NCBI GenBank assembly: GCA_034440615.1
Contig: JAOTOM010004286.1
Span: 62,001-126,000 of the forward strand
DNA: 64,000 nt
Direction: 5' to 3'
Source: Ashinkailepas kermadecensis
Lineage: Eukaryota > Arthropoda > Thecostraca > Neolepadidae
Made by a program: the position numbers and the translations under genes. Below are positions 10,761 through 22,990 of the stretch, piece by piece. Position 1 is the first letter of the stretch. Every line of letters starts with the position of its first letter. The notes under the pieces were generated by a model. The model worked only from the letters and a program-made list of their open reading frames with translations. It ran no database searches and was not told the origin of the DNA.

Positions 10761-12699
10761 CAACCGCACATCATTGTTTCACTGGAACGCCGCGTGTCAG
10801 ATTTGCACGCCGGCGTTTCCGGTTGTGCAGACGGACGACGAGTGCGACGAGGCGACACGAGTGGAGCTGCAGTATTGATCCTCAGCGCGAGATGGCATTT
10901 CATTAGCGACCCGCGACGTACCCAGAGTGCGAGACATGTCAGCAACGCCGCTCGTATCGACAATGATGCTCTGCGACGCAGCTTTAATTAGGGCCCTCAC
11001 GGGCTGCACACGCGTAATGGCGGGGATTGGCCTCGGCAGCCATTCAATGGCACTACGAGATTATCGCAGCGTGAGAGCAAAGCAAGAGCAGGAGCAGATA
11101 GCAGAAGCAGGAGCAGACAGCAAAAGCAGGGGGAGGCGAGAGGTAACATTCATACCAGAGCGGAGCGCAGCGCATCCTGCTCAGTATCCGGTCCCTGCGC
11201 GACATCGGCTCCCGCTACGGCTCCAGTTCGATCTCCATCTCCATCCCCAACTCTTGCTCCAGCTCTGTGGCGATAGCGTACCTTGGCTGGCTCCTTTAAC
11301 CGTAGTGAAGCTAGAAAAAGGTGAGTTTCACAATTTTGATCCATCTTAATACAATAGCTACGTAAGCCTATTTCACCCCCCACACTGCGTTACAATCCAG
11401 GAAGTTTTTTATATTTACGACATTTTAAAATCGTTTTCAAAGTAGCCGAAATTCCTCCCTCCCTTGTGAAGACGCCTGCCTTTTACCGTATCCTGGGCGT
11501 CATGTCACATACTCGACGGAATTTTGGGGACGAAGACGCCTAGTTCAGGGTACCAAAATGAACATTTTGCCAGCTAAAAACCAAAGTTTTGTATATTAGC
11601 ACGCATTTTGTGGCGTTGATCTGGAAGCGTACGTTACATGCGAAACACTGAACTATGGTAGCAGGGTCTTGTAAGCATAGCGCCTTTTCTGTTTTTGGGA
11701 ATTCAAAACCCATTTCCTACATCTGAGTGTACACCAGTCAGACACTGACACAGGCACTGCATCACACCAAACAACTTCCTCAAGTGCACACAAGGAACAT
11801 TTTTGGGTGTTCGTTTTTGGTTTTCTAGCCTATTGATGTAGATGTCACTTCCATATTTCTGTGAGGATAAGCCGCTTAGTTTTCTTGCACAACACCAGGA
11901 TGTGGCTATTATCTCCATCTTGCAAACTACAAAGTGATGAAAGAGCCTGTGGAATTATCCTGGGAAATGTAATGTTGTGGTACATTGTTAGGACCATGCC
12001 TAAATGTTGAGCAAAAGAGGGATTCAGTTTACTTATCGCAGAAACATTCATTTCAGTTGATTTGGGCATGAAATTCTTCAACAATTGCACATGTACTTTG
12101 GCTTTACTTGGATTATTTTCATGAATATCTTACAGCATACTTCCATCCGACACGTTTATTACTAGCAGAATCCTTTGTTTGCATTCAACGCAAACTCTGA
12201 TGAACAATTAAATACACACTAAGCAGACGTATTCGGAGCCCCAATGGAACCCAAGATATCATCAAAGATCCAAAGATCAAGCGCTGCATGGGATCCAGAC
12301 TCTCACTTTTGTTCACGGATGCACTAGGATACAGATCACAATCACAGTTTTACGGAACAGATAGACAACAGTGACATAGGGTATGCACGAATGGGTATAA
12401 GCACTTACGTATTGGGCTCCTTTGAATGCAGAGTACGATAATACTTTTTATGATGATTACTTCTAAATTAAATTATTTCGAATTTGTGCACGACTGACGG
12501 CTAAGTGACTCGACTCAGCTTAATACCAGGAGCAGAATGATAAAATCGTACTCTGATTCATGTTTGGATGCGCAAACATGAGCGCAAGTATGTCGAAGTT
12601 TGGAGTGCGAAGTTTGGATGCGCAAGTATGTCAGTCATAATAGGCACATTACATGACGCATACACGCGCCTTCGGGCTTGTATTCGTAACTAAAGTGAT
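10761..12699. other. No recognisable gene or repeat
   Basis: About 1.9 kb with AGCAGGAGCAGA-type purine repeats near 11080-11125. Open frames of up to 140 codons lack any family motif. Confidence 0.45.
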
Positions 12700-12813
12700 T
12701 TCGGGTTGGTCACCTTTGTTTGTTTGTTTTGTTGAATTAGGCGCTTCGGCCTACTCAGGCCATTTCGCGCCGTTTATATCAAATGAATAAGGTTTTAAAT
12801 CGAAAAAGTCAGT

Positions 12814-15687
12814 CTATAATTCCTGGAATAATTTGGTTTCTCGTAGAAAATTGAAAAGTAACTTGATAAGAAATGGGTGATCGTCCCCCAACAATGAGGG
12901 CAAAGAGAATGGAACGTTGTGTGTGTGACAGTAATCGATAAGTTGTTTTCTAGGGCCATGGTATTGCGGGCAGTGTAGTAATATATGTGGAACTGTAATA
13001 TAAGTGTTATATGATGGGCATGAAGGCCGAGGTGAAGCAGAATAAATAAATATATGTGTGAGGTAAGTGTGTCCTATGCGGATGCGCGATAGGACCTTTT
13101 CTTCGTGGCGGTTGATTAGAAATGATGGCGTCAGAATATCGATGACTGGTTTAATGCTCCGTAATTGCGTATGGTTTGTACTTTGTGTCCAGGTTTGATT
13201 CCAAAAATACCGAATGTTCTGTCTTACTGTTGATTTAATGGCGTCAAAATGTGGTTGAATATCTGTGATGTGTGGTAATTGTAATGATTGTTTTGCGAGA
13301 TGATCTGCTTCCTCGTTTCCTGGGATGCCGCAGTGACTGGGCACCCACAGGAAACGGACCTTCACGCCCATCAGATGAAGTGTTTGTAGTGATTCATAAA
13401 TAGAAATATGGCAAGGATGTGAAAAAGAAAGTGACGAAAGAGATTGCAAAACAGATTTGGAGTCGGAACATATGATGACGCTGCGCATGGGGTGACAGAG
13501 AAAACGGTTGCGAATATAACGGAGGGCAATGAGGATGGCATGTAATTCAGCGATGGAAATTGATGTTCCGTTTGGTAATCGATGTTGTTTTTTGCAAGTT
13601 CCTGAAACTACGGCATTTCCTGTAAGGTTAGCATCTTTCGAACCGTCTGTAAAAACAAAATGAACATGGTAATAACGAGACCGAATTTGGTGAAATTTTT
13701 GTTTGATATATTCCGAACAAAGCTGTGATTTTGGAGTCGTGGTGAGATAGAAAATGTGTCGTTCGGCTATTTGCCACGGTGGTGTAGTTGGTGGAGAAAG
13801 AGAAGTAATGGGTGGAATAGTGAAGTGAAGCTGTTCAGAAAACGTTTTTACCCGAGAAGCTATAGTGAGTCCAGTTCGCTTTTCGGCTGGACCTAAATAA
13901 TGATGATGTAAATTTGGGAGAATTTGCAATGATGTGTGTGTCGGGTGGTTTGCATGAAACTGAATTTTGGAGACGTATCTAAGTGTTTGTTGCATTCGGC
14001 GGAGAGCTAAAGGAGGAATTCCCGATTCGGCTTCTAAAGAGATGATGGGTAAAGTGGTCATTGCACCAAGTGCGATACGGATAAATTTAATTTGAATTGT
14101 GTCTAAAATGTGTAAGGAGGATGGGCTGGCACCAGCATGAACTACTGAGCCATATTCAATGATGGGGAGTACTAAGGATTTATATAGTTGTAAAAGAGTG
14201 TGACGATCGGCTCCTAAGGGGGTGGAAGTAACGCAGCGAAATAAATTTTGTCGGCGAAAACATTTGTTCTGGATGTGATTCATGTGTTGATGCATGGAAA
14301 GCCTACGATCAAAGATTACACCAAGAAATTTAAATGAATGTACAAAAGGTATGTCATTTTGTCCAAGGTGAAGTTGTGTATCTGGGTTTGGGCAGGGAGT
14401 GCATTTGCTAAAAATCATGGTTGCAGATTTGGGGGCCGAAAAATTGAAACCGTATTTGATGGACCATTGATGTACTCTGTCAAGGGCGAATTGAAGCCGA
14501 ATCAAACAATTTTCGTAATTTTTGTCTGAGCACCAAATTGCACTATCGTCCGCGAAAAGAGAAAATGATACATTTGCAGGCATGTCAGCGAAAAGGTCAT
14601 TAATGATGATGTTAAATAAAACTGGTGATATGCAGCTTCCCTGTGGCGGTCCGTTGTGCATAATATGCTGTGTGGAGATTGATGATCGACATCTGAGGTG
14701 GAAAGAACGGCTACGAGATAGACAACCTATTAAATAATGAGCTAAGTGTCCTTTGAAGCCGAGTTGAATAATTTTGAAAAGTAATGCGGGTTTGTAGACC
14801 ATATCATGAGCTTTGTTAATGTCTAAAAATACTGCCACTGTGTGTTCGTGCTTTTTGTAACCGAAGCGAATGTCCGTTTCTAATCTAATGAGATGGTCGA
14901 CTGGGCTGCGTCCGTGACGAAAACCACATTGGGATGGAGATAAAAGAGAATTTGTGTCCAGGTGCCAGGTCAGTCTTTTACTAATCATTCTTTCAAGAAG
15001 TTTCCCCAAGCAACTGGTAATAGCAATTGGCCGACAATTATTGTGGTTACTGTGATCTTTGCCGGGTTTTGGAATGGGAATGATGATTGCTTTTTTCCAT
15101 GTTTCAGGAAAGATGTGATTTGACCATAATGAATTAAGTGTGTCTAAGATGCATTGTTTGGTGTGGTCAGATAAATGTCGAAAGAAGGAATAATGTAATT
15201 TGTCAGGCCCTACTGAAGTGTTACCGGCGGACGAAATGGCATTCTGCAGTTCGAAAAGTTGAAAAGAAGCATTGTAGTCCTCGGTATTGTCGGATTGCAA
15301 GAGTTCGAGATTTGTGTGAAAAGTGTGTTGCGCATTTGGTAGAAAATTAGGTAGGTAATTCCCATCGGAGCTATTATGGGCTATGGTATCAGCTATCGTA
15401 TTTACTGTGGTTTGTGGGTCTGTAATGGTGAGATTGTGGATTTTGATGGTCGGTAGAGATTTAAATGGGGAGCGTCCGGACAAGCGTCGAATTAATTGCC
15501 ATATTTTACTCAATGGTGTTCGAAAAGTCAGCTGCTATAAATATATGGCCCATGAACGGCGCTTGGCATCGCGAATGATGCGGCGGGTCCTCGCACTTTC
15601 GCGGTTACGGATGCATACATTTTCTTGATCGGGATGTCGTAAATAATTTATAAATGCTCTTTTTCTTATCGCAATGGCTTTTGAAAT
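12814..15687 (-). pseudogene. I-clade ORF2: reverse transcriptase and RNase H
   Basis: An open frame of 899 codons begins at 15513. The same frame is open upstream to 15688 except for a TAG at 15537-15535. RT motifs in order are TWKKAIIIPIPKPGKD, CRPIAITSCLGKLLERMI, QCGFRHGRSPVDHLI, AVFLDINKAHDMV (motif A Asp; His replaces the usual Tyr), GPPQGSCISPVLFNIIINDL and SLFADDSAIW (motif C). RNase H follows with FVFTDGSKD, SIAELHAILIAL, VIICSDSKSVL and WVPSHCGIPGNEEADHLAK, giving the D, E, D and the late His/Asp region. A cysteine/histidine-rich C-terminus includes PHILLHCPQYH. It reverse-transcribes the element at the target and removes the RNA strand. With only point defects in ORF2, this copy is probably a recent insertion. 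Confidence 0.9.
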
Positions 15688-16585
15688 TTATTGACACCAC
15701 CAAGGTACTGGTTTCCTTTTTGTGAATGGTTTTGTAAGTGGAATAGTCGTGGAAGCTGCCTCGAAAAGTGTATTTGTAATTGGGTTGATGTTTTCGACGG
15801 GAGAAATGTTGGGGTTGTACCGCAAATAAGAAAGCTCCTGAAATGTTCTCCAATCGGCTTTTGAAATCTTCCAGCGGGGAATAAAACTGGGTGTGGTGTC
15901 AGTCGCCGTTGAAAAAGTGGGTGTCAATTTTATGGGATAGTGGTCGCTGTCGTGGATGTCGGTTTCTATGGTCCAATCAAAGTCGTTTGCCAGGGTGGGG
16001 GAACAAATATATAAATCAATGGCTTTTGCTGTATGATGTCCAAGGTAAAAAAAGGTTGGTTCTCCAGTGTTAAGTATTACTAAATTATGTCGGTCTAAAA
16101 TTTGTTCTATGATGTGGCCGCGAGTGTCTCCTTGTGTACGTGCTTGATCCCAGGCTGGACTATGTGCATTAAAGTCTCCGAGTAATATGAAAGGGTTCTT
16201 GCAATGTGCTATAAGGTTTTCTAAATGTGTCAAAATATTTGTGTTGTCGGTGTGTGGTGGAATATAGATGGAGCACACATCTATATTTATACCATGTAAA
16301 CGCAATGTACAAGCTACGGCTTGTAATTGTGTATTAAGTGTAATTTGTGTATGTGTGAAATCATTGTTTATGTAAAGTGCTGTACCGCCACTGCGATGTG
16401 ATCCGCGGACCTCGTCGTGACGATACAGTGAATAATTGGAAAGGTTAAAGTTGTATGTATCATTAGGTAAAAACCATGTTTCTTGGAGTGCTATGAGAAT
16501 AGGTGTGAGAATACTGAAAAAAAACTTTCATTTCGGCCCATTTGGAGATCAGACTGCGGCAATTCCATTGTAAAAGTGTGGACAT
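15688..16585 (-). pseudogene. I-clade ORF2 N-terminus: AP endonuclease
   Basis: ORF2 probably starts at the ATG at 16585 with MSTLLQWNCRSLISKWAEMK, the usual I-type endonuclease opening. A one-base shift in a run of eight A (plus strand, about 16517-16524) breaks the frame. In the next frame IALQETWFLP follows, then the open stretch from 16305 with VCSIYIPPHTD, LLGDFNAHSPAWD and DIHDSDHYPI, which contain the catalytic GDFN and SDH motifs. The frame runs on to WWCQ and then a TAA at 15690-15688. The same reading frame continues beyond that stop into the RT domain, so the stop is a point mutation rather than a domain end. The domain nicks chromosomal DNA for target-primed reverse transcription. 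Confidence 0.85.
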
Positions 16586-18157
16586 CGGGAAGAAAAGTGT
16601 TATTGTTTGTCTGCACCTTTCGGTGCATGTCGGAGCCAGGAGTGCAGCTCCGGCGGACACGTGTGTTGGGTGCGGGCGGTGGCGGTGTTTCCGCCATAGC
16701 TGTCCGGCCGATCGGTGACCTTGGCGGTCGATTCACGGCGACCAGCCACTGCCGCGGGGATGCCCGCCGGCTGGGAGTCGGTCGGGTCACGTGGTCGCCG
16801 GCCGGCACCGTGTGCACCGGGCTCCGTCGGCGGGCCACGGAAGTGGCGCGCATTTCCCCGGCAGCCGAATGGCTGCGGGGTCTGGCATTCCTTGTGGAAT
16901 TCGTTGGAGTCTGTTTGGTCGGAATGGTCTGTGTGTTTTGAGCCAGGGTGGTTTGTGTAGGTGTGGTGAGTGGTGCAAGTTTTTTTAGTGGAGCTAGACC
17001 GGGAATCATGTCGGTTTGCATCGAAGTAGAAGTGGTGTTGACGCGAGGGGTGGGTGGAGCAATGCTGGTCGCCTGTGCGTACGTTTTGGTGGAGGGGGAG
17101 GTGGCCTCGACAGACCGCCGGGCCTGGGGGTAGGATACCCCGGTCGTGGCCTTGACAGCGCACACTTCCTTTTCCTTGCGCCAAACTGGACATTGATTGG
17201 ATGTGGTGAGGTGATCGGGCGTGTTACAGCTGAGGCAGTGGGCAGGCTTGGAGCAGGTGGAATCAGGATGGGGTGTTTCTCCGCACTTAGGGCATCGGGC
17301 GGTTTGGCGACACGTCTTACTCCCATGCCCGAAGCGCTGACAATTGAAACAGCGGAGAGGATTTGGAATAAATACGCGGACTTGGAATCGGATGTAGCCG
17401 GCGAGGAGGGTCTTAGGAAGAGTTGTAGAGTTGAAGGTAAGGACAAGGAGGCTTGTATCGCGTTTCTGGCCGTCTTTAAATGAGGTAATGCGGTGGACGT
17501 GGGTCACCCCCTCCGGCCTGAGCTCCGTCTGGATATCCGCTTCAGTCATGAAGCGGAGCTCCGGCGCGAAGACGGTGCCCTTGGTGGTGTTGCGGTTGGA
17601 ATGTAGGGTAATGGTGACGGATTTACCACAAAATGTGGTGGTACGGAGGAGGGCTTTGGTCTGGGCTCCTGTTTGGATTTAATGACGAGGGTTCCGTTGG
17701 CAGGGGCTTCGATGTCGGGATTAGTTAAGGAGCAGATGGCGAGGAGTTGCTTGGTCGGCCAGAAAACGTTAATACGGTGAAAGGAAACGGATTCCTCGAC
17801 AGATTCCTTGACAACTATGTAAGAGCCAGCACTGTCGAGGTAGGGTTCAATGGGTTCAGGTTGGGAGGACGTGGTCTGGTTCGAGCGTGGGTCTGTGGCG
17901 TGGAGAGTGATGGTCTGGTCGGAATTGCGAGGCGAGGTCTTGGTATGAGCGGGGTTCGGTGAGGGACAAAGGGCTTCCATGGCGTCGTCCAAAGGAATTG
18001 TCCGGCGCGAGTCATCAACGGTGGTATCGAGAGGTGGAACATCATGTGCAGAGTCCGGGGTCGTGCGATGGTCGTCAGGTGTGGTAAGCGGCGGAAATTC
18101 CGTCTCGGAGTCCGGTGGCGAGCTGGGGTCAGTATCTTTTTTGCGTTTTTTCCCCAT
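16491..18157 (-). pseudogene. I-clade ORF1 (Gag-like, three CCHC zinc knuckles)
   Basis: The N-terminal part (start at 18157, MGKKRKKDTDPSSPPDSETE) is acidic and Pro/Ser/Thr-rich and includes SFHRINVFWPTKQLLAICSL. Near 17665-17672 a one-base shift moves the frame. The continuing frame reads TTTFCGKSVTITL and then runs open from 17549, with TSLLVLTFNSTTLPKTL, an esterase-free RNA-binding-like core. Three knuckles follow: CFNCQRFGHGSKTC, CPKCGETPHPDSTC and CLSCNTPDHLTTSNQC. The tail is Pro/Thr-rich and overlaps the ORF2 start. The protein packages the LINE RNA into particles. The nearby long + strand frames (16483-17682) are antisense shadows of this GC-rich ORF. Confidence 0.85.
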
Positions 18158-18254
18158 CGTGGGGAAAAAAGCCCTACCTAGTGTAACTTAAAGAAACGAG
18201 ACGGACACCGAAACACAGGGAACAGAAATACGATGGGATGAAACAAATCCACGC

Positions 18255-18306
18255 GGGGTGACGGGTGTCACCCCAAGAAACGAACGAAAAGAGCGACGGG
18301 TGTCGC
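18255..18306 (-). other. Two small hairpins in the LINE 5' UTR
   Basis: GGGGTGAC, GGGT, GTCACCCC at 18255-18274 is a perfect 8-bp stem with a 4-base loop. GCGAC, GGGT, GTCGC at 18293-18306 repeats the design with the same loop. Compensating changes (TGAC/GTCA to CGAC/GTCG) keep the pairing, which suggests an RNA structure in the element's leader. Confidence 0.6.
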
Positions 18307-18345
18307 CCCACGAAAATGAAAAATAAGAACTGCGGCGACGGGCAG

Positions 18346-19612
18346 TTAATCACGCCAAAACTGGCAGGGCGGAGTAATCAATTGCTCTGGTGATCAATGA
18401 GCGGATAGTATTGAATACTCCATGATTGGTCACCAAATTGCATTGCAGTAAAAGCAGTAATAAGAAGCACTTTTCATCTGGAACTGAACTCGAGACTCCG
18501 AACGGAAATGCCGCCGCGAACATCTCTCTTTGAAAACAAACTAAAGAACACAAAAGAAGAATATTGTAATAAAGACGGACAAACATCACAAGCAAAAGAG
18601 GGCATTTAACTTGGGGTGGAGAAACTAGCACGCGAGGTGAAGCAACACAAGTACTATTACGGCTTCAAGTGTGAAAGTCGGGCCGGACCGGGCCGGGTCG
18701 TTCGGGAAATCTTTTCTACCATATACACGAGAGTAGACTTGATGAAGCTTCCAGCTTCAAGCAAAGGCTCGCACTTCACCGCCAGAAGCGCTATCTCGAC
18801 ACAGTTCCCTGCACAACTGTCCTCACTATGATATTTCTGCCGCTAGATGGCAGTACAAGATGTCGCGAGAATCCCCGAGTTGCCGACCCGGTATCCGCTG
18901 CAACGCCAAGGGCTTTGCAATGAAAGCACGAAATGAAGTGCATCCGTTCAGGGTCTAAAGTTACTTCCGTCAGCCGTTTGTCACATACGTCTCAACTCAC
19001 AATGATTGACACTCGACACACTCAGTTGTCAAGATCTGCACACAGTGATCATCTTGGTATCTTCTTCTGTGGAAATGGCCATGTTTGGTCACGAACGTAT
19101 CGTGTCAATAATTAAGGTGAGCATGGCTCCTGCGGCCGTGTCCGGATCTGACGGACAGACCTTGTTCCATTGGTTTTGTCCTTCACGGTACCGGTGGAGG
19201 ACTACATGCTTACATTGGTGAAGAACTGCATACATTTTCAAGGACGCTTTTCCATTGATTACAACACACATTGAAAACTCTCAGTGAACTTTTTCATATG
19301 TTTCTATGCTAAGCTCCACGGGTGCTTGGCAGTTTTAAGGTGAGCATAGGTACCCTTCAAATTATTCAATTGTCAACCTGTACATACTTTTGGGAGTGCC
19401 TTGACATCCCTAGAAATCGCAAAGAACGCCTAAGGCTTGCAAGAAACCACTCATTAACACGAACTACACATGTACCTAGATAAACTGTGGATTTTAATCC
19501 ACTCCACACATTGTGCGAAAGCATCCCTAATCCATTTCATATTCACCAGTGGTGTTTTACAGTGTGTTGTACGGACCACCACTCACAAACTACCACTCTA
19601 CAAACGTCCATC
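18346..19612. other. No recognisable gene or repeat
   Basis: Unassigned DNA with short frames only. Confidence 0.45.
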
Positions 19613-19752
19613 GTAGTGAAATGCACCAGAATAGGCCACACTCTAACGTAGTGAAATGCACCATAACAGGTCACACTCGCAAGTAGTGAAATGCACCACA
19701 ACAGGCTACATTCTAAGGTTGTGAAATGCACCATAACAGGCCACATTCCCTC
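19613..19752. repeat. 35-bp tandem repeat, 4 copies
   Basis: GTGAAATGCACCA recurs at 19616, 19651, 19686 and 19721, each followed by (A/C)(T/C/A)AACAGG-like and CACA(C/T)TC sequence. Confidence 0.9.
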
Positions 19753-20269
19753 ACCAACGGAAGGTACATCGGATCGCGTTATTACCATTGGTCTCAGGTA
19801 TATTTTACGGCGAACGGTGATTCAAATATATTCCATCGACAATTATACTAACCAAATACGAGCAACTTGTGTTTCATCTATTATGGGGTATAAGCGTTCG
19901 AGCGAAGCGTTCTCGAATTCGATCATGTAAAATGGCTCATGTGACCTGACTTGACCCTGTGTGACCTCTGTTTCAGATTGTCCTTGACATCATACAGACC
20001 TTTTTATAATGACTGATGGTCTTCACAAGGAACATCAAAGGGCCACAAAACTTCCTTTGATACCACATGCGTTGTTTGAGGTCCAACCAGATCCGCTCTC
20101 TTATTGGATGTTTCCATACAACTACGTCAAGGTTGGTAGGATCTCCTTGGTTCAACGGCCGGAGTCCAGCTTCGGGAACCACTACACGCACCCCCGCAAG
20201 TATTTCCCAATCATGGGCGATCCAAGCATCACTTGATGCGCTACAGTCCGAACTATTCCCGGCATGTGC

Positions 20270-20590
20270 CGCCGGTACATGTGTTGTATGGCATCCCATG
20301 TTTTGCGCCTTCCTTTGCTGCCTGCTCTGCTGCTGCTGAACGCCGCCCCGAGGAAGGGGGAGGGGGCGGGTGTCGGCGGCGGGTGGTGCCCCGGGTCAGG
20401 TGGCGGTCGAGGCTCGGGGAGCCAGGCAGCGCCGAGTACTCACCGCCGTCGGCAGCCGCCGCTCCATATCGACCTCGGCCGCCGCCTCGGCCACCTCTCG
20501 GCCGCCGGCAGACGGAGTGACGCCGGCGGCGGCGCTCCGTCGCTGACGTCACGGCCAGCCGACGTTGCCATTGGTCGCCGGCGATCAATT
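20270..20590 (-). promoter_or_regulatory. CpG-dense promoter-like island
   Basis: This is the most CpG-rich non-transposon stretch in the window. Reading the minus strand there is a CCAAT box (20574-20570), then a perfect CRE palindrome TGACGTCA (20551-20544). About 77 bp further comes an ATG (20467-20465), and 24 nt later a consensus 5' splice site GTGAGTACT. The order CCAAT, CRE, ATG, donor is what a CpG-island promoter with a short first exon would show. The motifs are seen; their use as a promoter is inferred. Confidence 0.45.
20444..20467 (-). CDS. Candidate first coding exon ending at a GTGAGT donor
   Basis: ATG plus seven codons (M-E-R-R-L-P-T-A) lead directly to the donor: the last exon base is 20444 and GT is at 20443-20442. 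The splice would be in phase 0. Downstream exons on the minus strand were not found before the I-clade LINE begins near 18345, so the gene, if real, has a long first intron or continues beyond the LINE. The exon could equally be an untranslated leader. No product can be named. Confidence 0.3.
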
Positions 20591-22007
20591 GCGACGGCTG
20601 GATTTCGGTCAGGAGGGGACATTAATACAAATGAGACGGTGCGCTCAACTTGGCATCGCCGAGTTGCCGTCGCGGAGTCGGCGAGCAATGCGCTGGAGCA
20701 CGCTGATAGCCTAAGCCAAGCCGGCCGAAATGAAACCCGAGGCGCCAACCTCGTCGGAAGTATCAGAAGTGCCGTACCCAAATTGGTCGCAAGGGAAGTA
20801 GGCGAGGAGAAGTGAGATAATATGTTTGCACGAAGTCGAGCAGCACCTCAAACAAGTGACGTAGAAACTGCAGCATCGAATATATGAAGGTCACACGTAA
20901 TATGACATCCTCCCTGACGTTAGCCCGCGCCGTCTCGGGGGAGGGGTCCTTCCCCCGTAAAGTTTTCCGCGGAAAGTTAAAAGCGGCGCACGAAAGCGCG
21001 CCAAGATTTAGCATGCCTTTTCCACATCAATTTGGCATGTTGCATGCACATTTTGAGGTCAGGTCATCCACGGTCACCGAGTTATTCAAGGTCAAGTGAG
21101 GTCATCTCCAAGAAAGTTTAGCCATTAATCACGCTTAAACGGGTAAAGATATTTCAAGGATACTTTAATCGTTTATTACCTCTAGGGACGCAACAAAACG
21201 CATCAGTTTTTGAGTTTTTGAAATTTTCGTTTTTATCACTAATTTGCTGTTCCTATTGGCCCCTTATGATTAAAATCGATGATTGTGGCTAAAGAAAGCT
21301 CTTTTTATGAGGTCCAGCTTACTTAAAGCAATGTTTCCCGGTGCGCTCTATCCCTTAGAAGAAAATAAAAAATCGAAATCGCAAAATTTTGCTAATTAAA
21401 AAGGCACCTTTTTTATTTTTGGATGGGTAAACATTTCAGGACCATAATCAATTTCACCTGTCTTTTCAGTTTCCAAATAAGTTGTGTTTATCTTCCCCAA
21501 AAATGAACTCCCAGCGTCAAAAGCATGACGTCGGCCTTGATCGCTTAAACCACCCTAGTGACGTCACTTTTTGAGGAGATGGAATTTTTGGGATGATTTC
21601 CAGCCATACTCATCGAGCGCGTTCCGATGACACCTCATTCGTTTTGTACACTGTTTGGTTTGGATTTTAGACTGGGTAAATAATGACCTGACCCACGAGA
21701 CGGCATGTTAGGATCGGACCGGAAAGTGATGAGGGTTAAGAAATTATTGGGGAAGAAACACGATGTTTTAGTGTGATTATGCTGTCATGCACGGCACTGC
21801 ATAAGAACTACATCTCAAGGATGCAAAATTAACCCCCAAATCCAGCCAATCGTCGCGTGGCTAACCTCGCCTGGCACCAGTATCCGACAAACCAAACTAA
21901 GCAAGCTCTGTGAGCCCATTATCATAAAATGTGGCTTCAGCACATTGGCACTACCATGTGGAAGATTACACCATGACAGCATCACACCAAAAATCATGAT
22001 ATATTGT
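20591..22007. other. No recognisable gene
   Basis: About 1.4 kb. A cluster of AGGTCA-like sites lies at 21050-21110 (GAGGTCAGGTCA and TCAAGGTCAAG), similar in style to the MITE interiors elsewhere in the window but without their ends. Confidence 0.4.
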
Positions 22008-22168
22008 TATTCAGAGCCGGCTTTCTATCGGTGATGCAGATTGACATACCCATTTGTATGCCGACATACCTTCGTCTTCGTCGAAGTGGACCTGCCGGGC
22101 CACAAGTCGATATTTCCACTTCGACAAGTGATAGCGACGTGCCGGATCTGAACTGAACTGAAAACATA

Positions 22169-22990
22169 ACTTACTGTCTTCTAGCAAAGGTGCTTCATGA
22201 ACTTCTGAAATTCACTAACTTTCACTTGACGCATATCGACCACTTCCGTCGTCGGCTCGACCAGTTCTGGACTGAAGAGCAAGCTGCTGAACATGCTACA
22301 CTTTCCAGTATTGATGTCGGGAACTTGTATGGGAGTATTCCCCTAGATGAGGCTGTGCGTTGCGCGCGTGAGGCCCTGGACAGAGGCACGGTAACGACAT
22401 AGATACAGCACGTCTTCACGTGCTGTATCTCACGGTCAAGTCAGATATAGACAGAAAACGGAGTGGCTATTGGGAACCCTGCAGCTCACATGGTGGCGAT
22501 ACTGTACCAGGACTGTTTTGAGAGGTAAGCCTTGGAAGGAGCTGATATTCGACCTGCCTTTTTGGCCAGGTACACTGATGATCATGCTGGGATTTGGTTC
22601 CATGGTAAAGCGTCACAGCTTAGTTTCCTTAGCTGCATGAATGGGAAACATAACAGGATTAAATTTACCTTGTATATGACTGAGGAGGGGAGGGGACCAC
22701 TCCTATGCTGGGCTGAGTACCATGGTAACTCCACAAACGGTAACGGCAGGTGTGTGCACTAAACACAATTGTACGTTAAGCCAAGCAATGCGGGGATAGT
22801 TCTGAATTACACCTCTGCTCATATTTAATACACCAAAAATATTATCAGTGAGGTCACAGTTCAGGCGGGAAGTGAAGTTATCCTACCGCGAGCCTGCGAG
22901 ACTTTGCATTTCAAAATGATCTTACAACGTTTCACCAAAAACGGTCATCCTCTTTGGATTATCAATGTGGTCCAGAGGGAGGTTGGAAGG
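22169..22990 (+). pseudogene. Penelope-type reverse transcriptase fragment
   Basis: Recognisable blocks in order are TYCLLAKVLHELLKF, then SSIDVGNLYGSIPLDEAV (PLE motif A, usually SFDVVNLFTSIPLDEA; Asp kept), ARYTDDHAGIW (motif C with YxDD), NRIKFTLYMTEEGRGPLL (usual I+FT.E.E...LPFLD), and YVKPSNAGIVLNYTSAH, the conserved post-RT block. Between the first two open stretches there are a TAG (22400-22402) and further frame changes. The N-terminal RT motifs upstream of 22169 are missing. PLE RTs are telomerase-like enzymes that copy the element at chromosome breaks. This one is inactive. Confidence 0.75.

Larger units (their letters stand above)
12700..18345 (-). mobile_element. I-clade non-LTR retrotransposon, nearly full length
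   Basis: On the minus strand the order is 5' UTR with hairpins, ORF1 with three zinc knuckles, and ORF2 with endonuclease, reverse transcriptase and RNase H. The RNase H domain after the RT separates this from CR1/Jockey-type elements and fits the I group (I, Nimb and relatives). The 3' UTR contains TGGCCTGAGTAGGCCGAAGC (12739-12760 region) and ends in a CAAACAAACAAA tail near 12716-12728. Its defects are few: one frameshift in ORF1, one in the endonuclease, and two in-frame stops in ORF2, so it is much younger than the LINE at the window start. The 5' boundary near 18345 is approximate and no target duplication was identified. Confidence 0.88.

Noticed and set aside
16483..17682. Long + strand ORFs (152 and 155 codons)
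   Set aside because: Antisense shadows of the GC-rich LINE ORF1, which carries the zinc knuckles on the other strand.
20253..20815. Long ORFs on both strands through the CpG island (111-183 codons)
   Set aside because: High GC content removes stops on both strands; composition is low-complexity Arg/Gly/Pro and the minus frame runs past a consensus donor.
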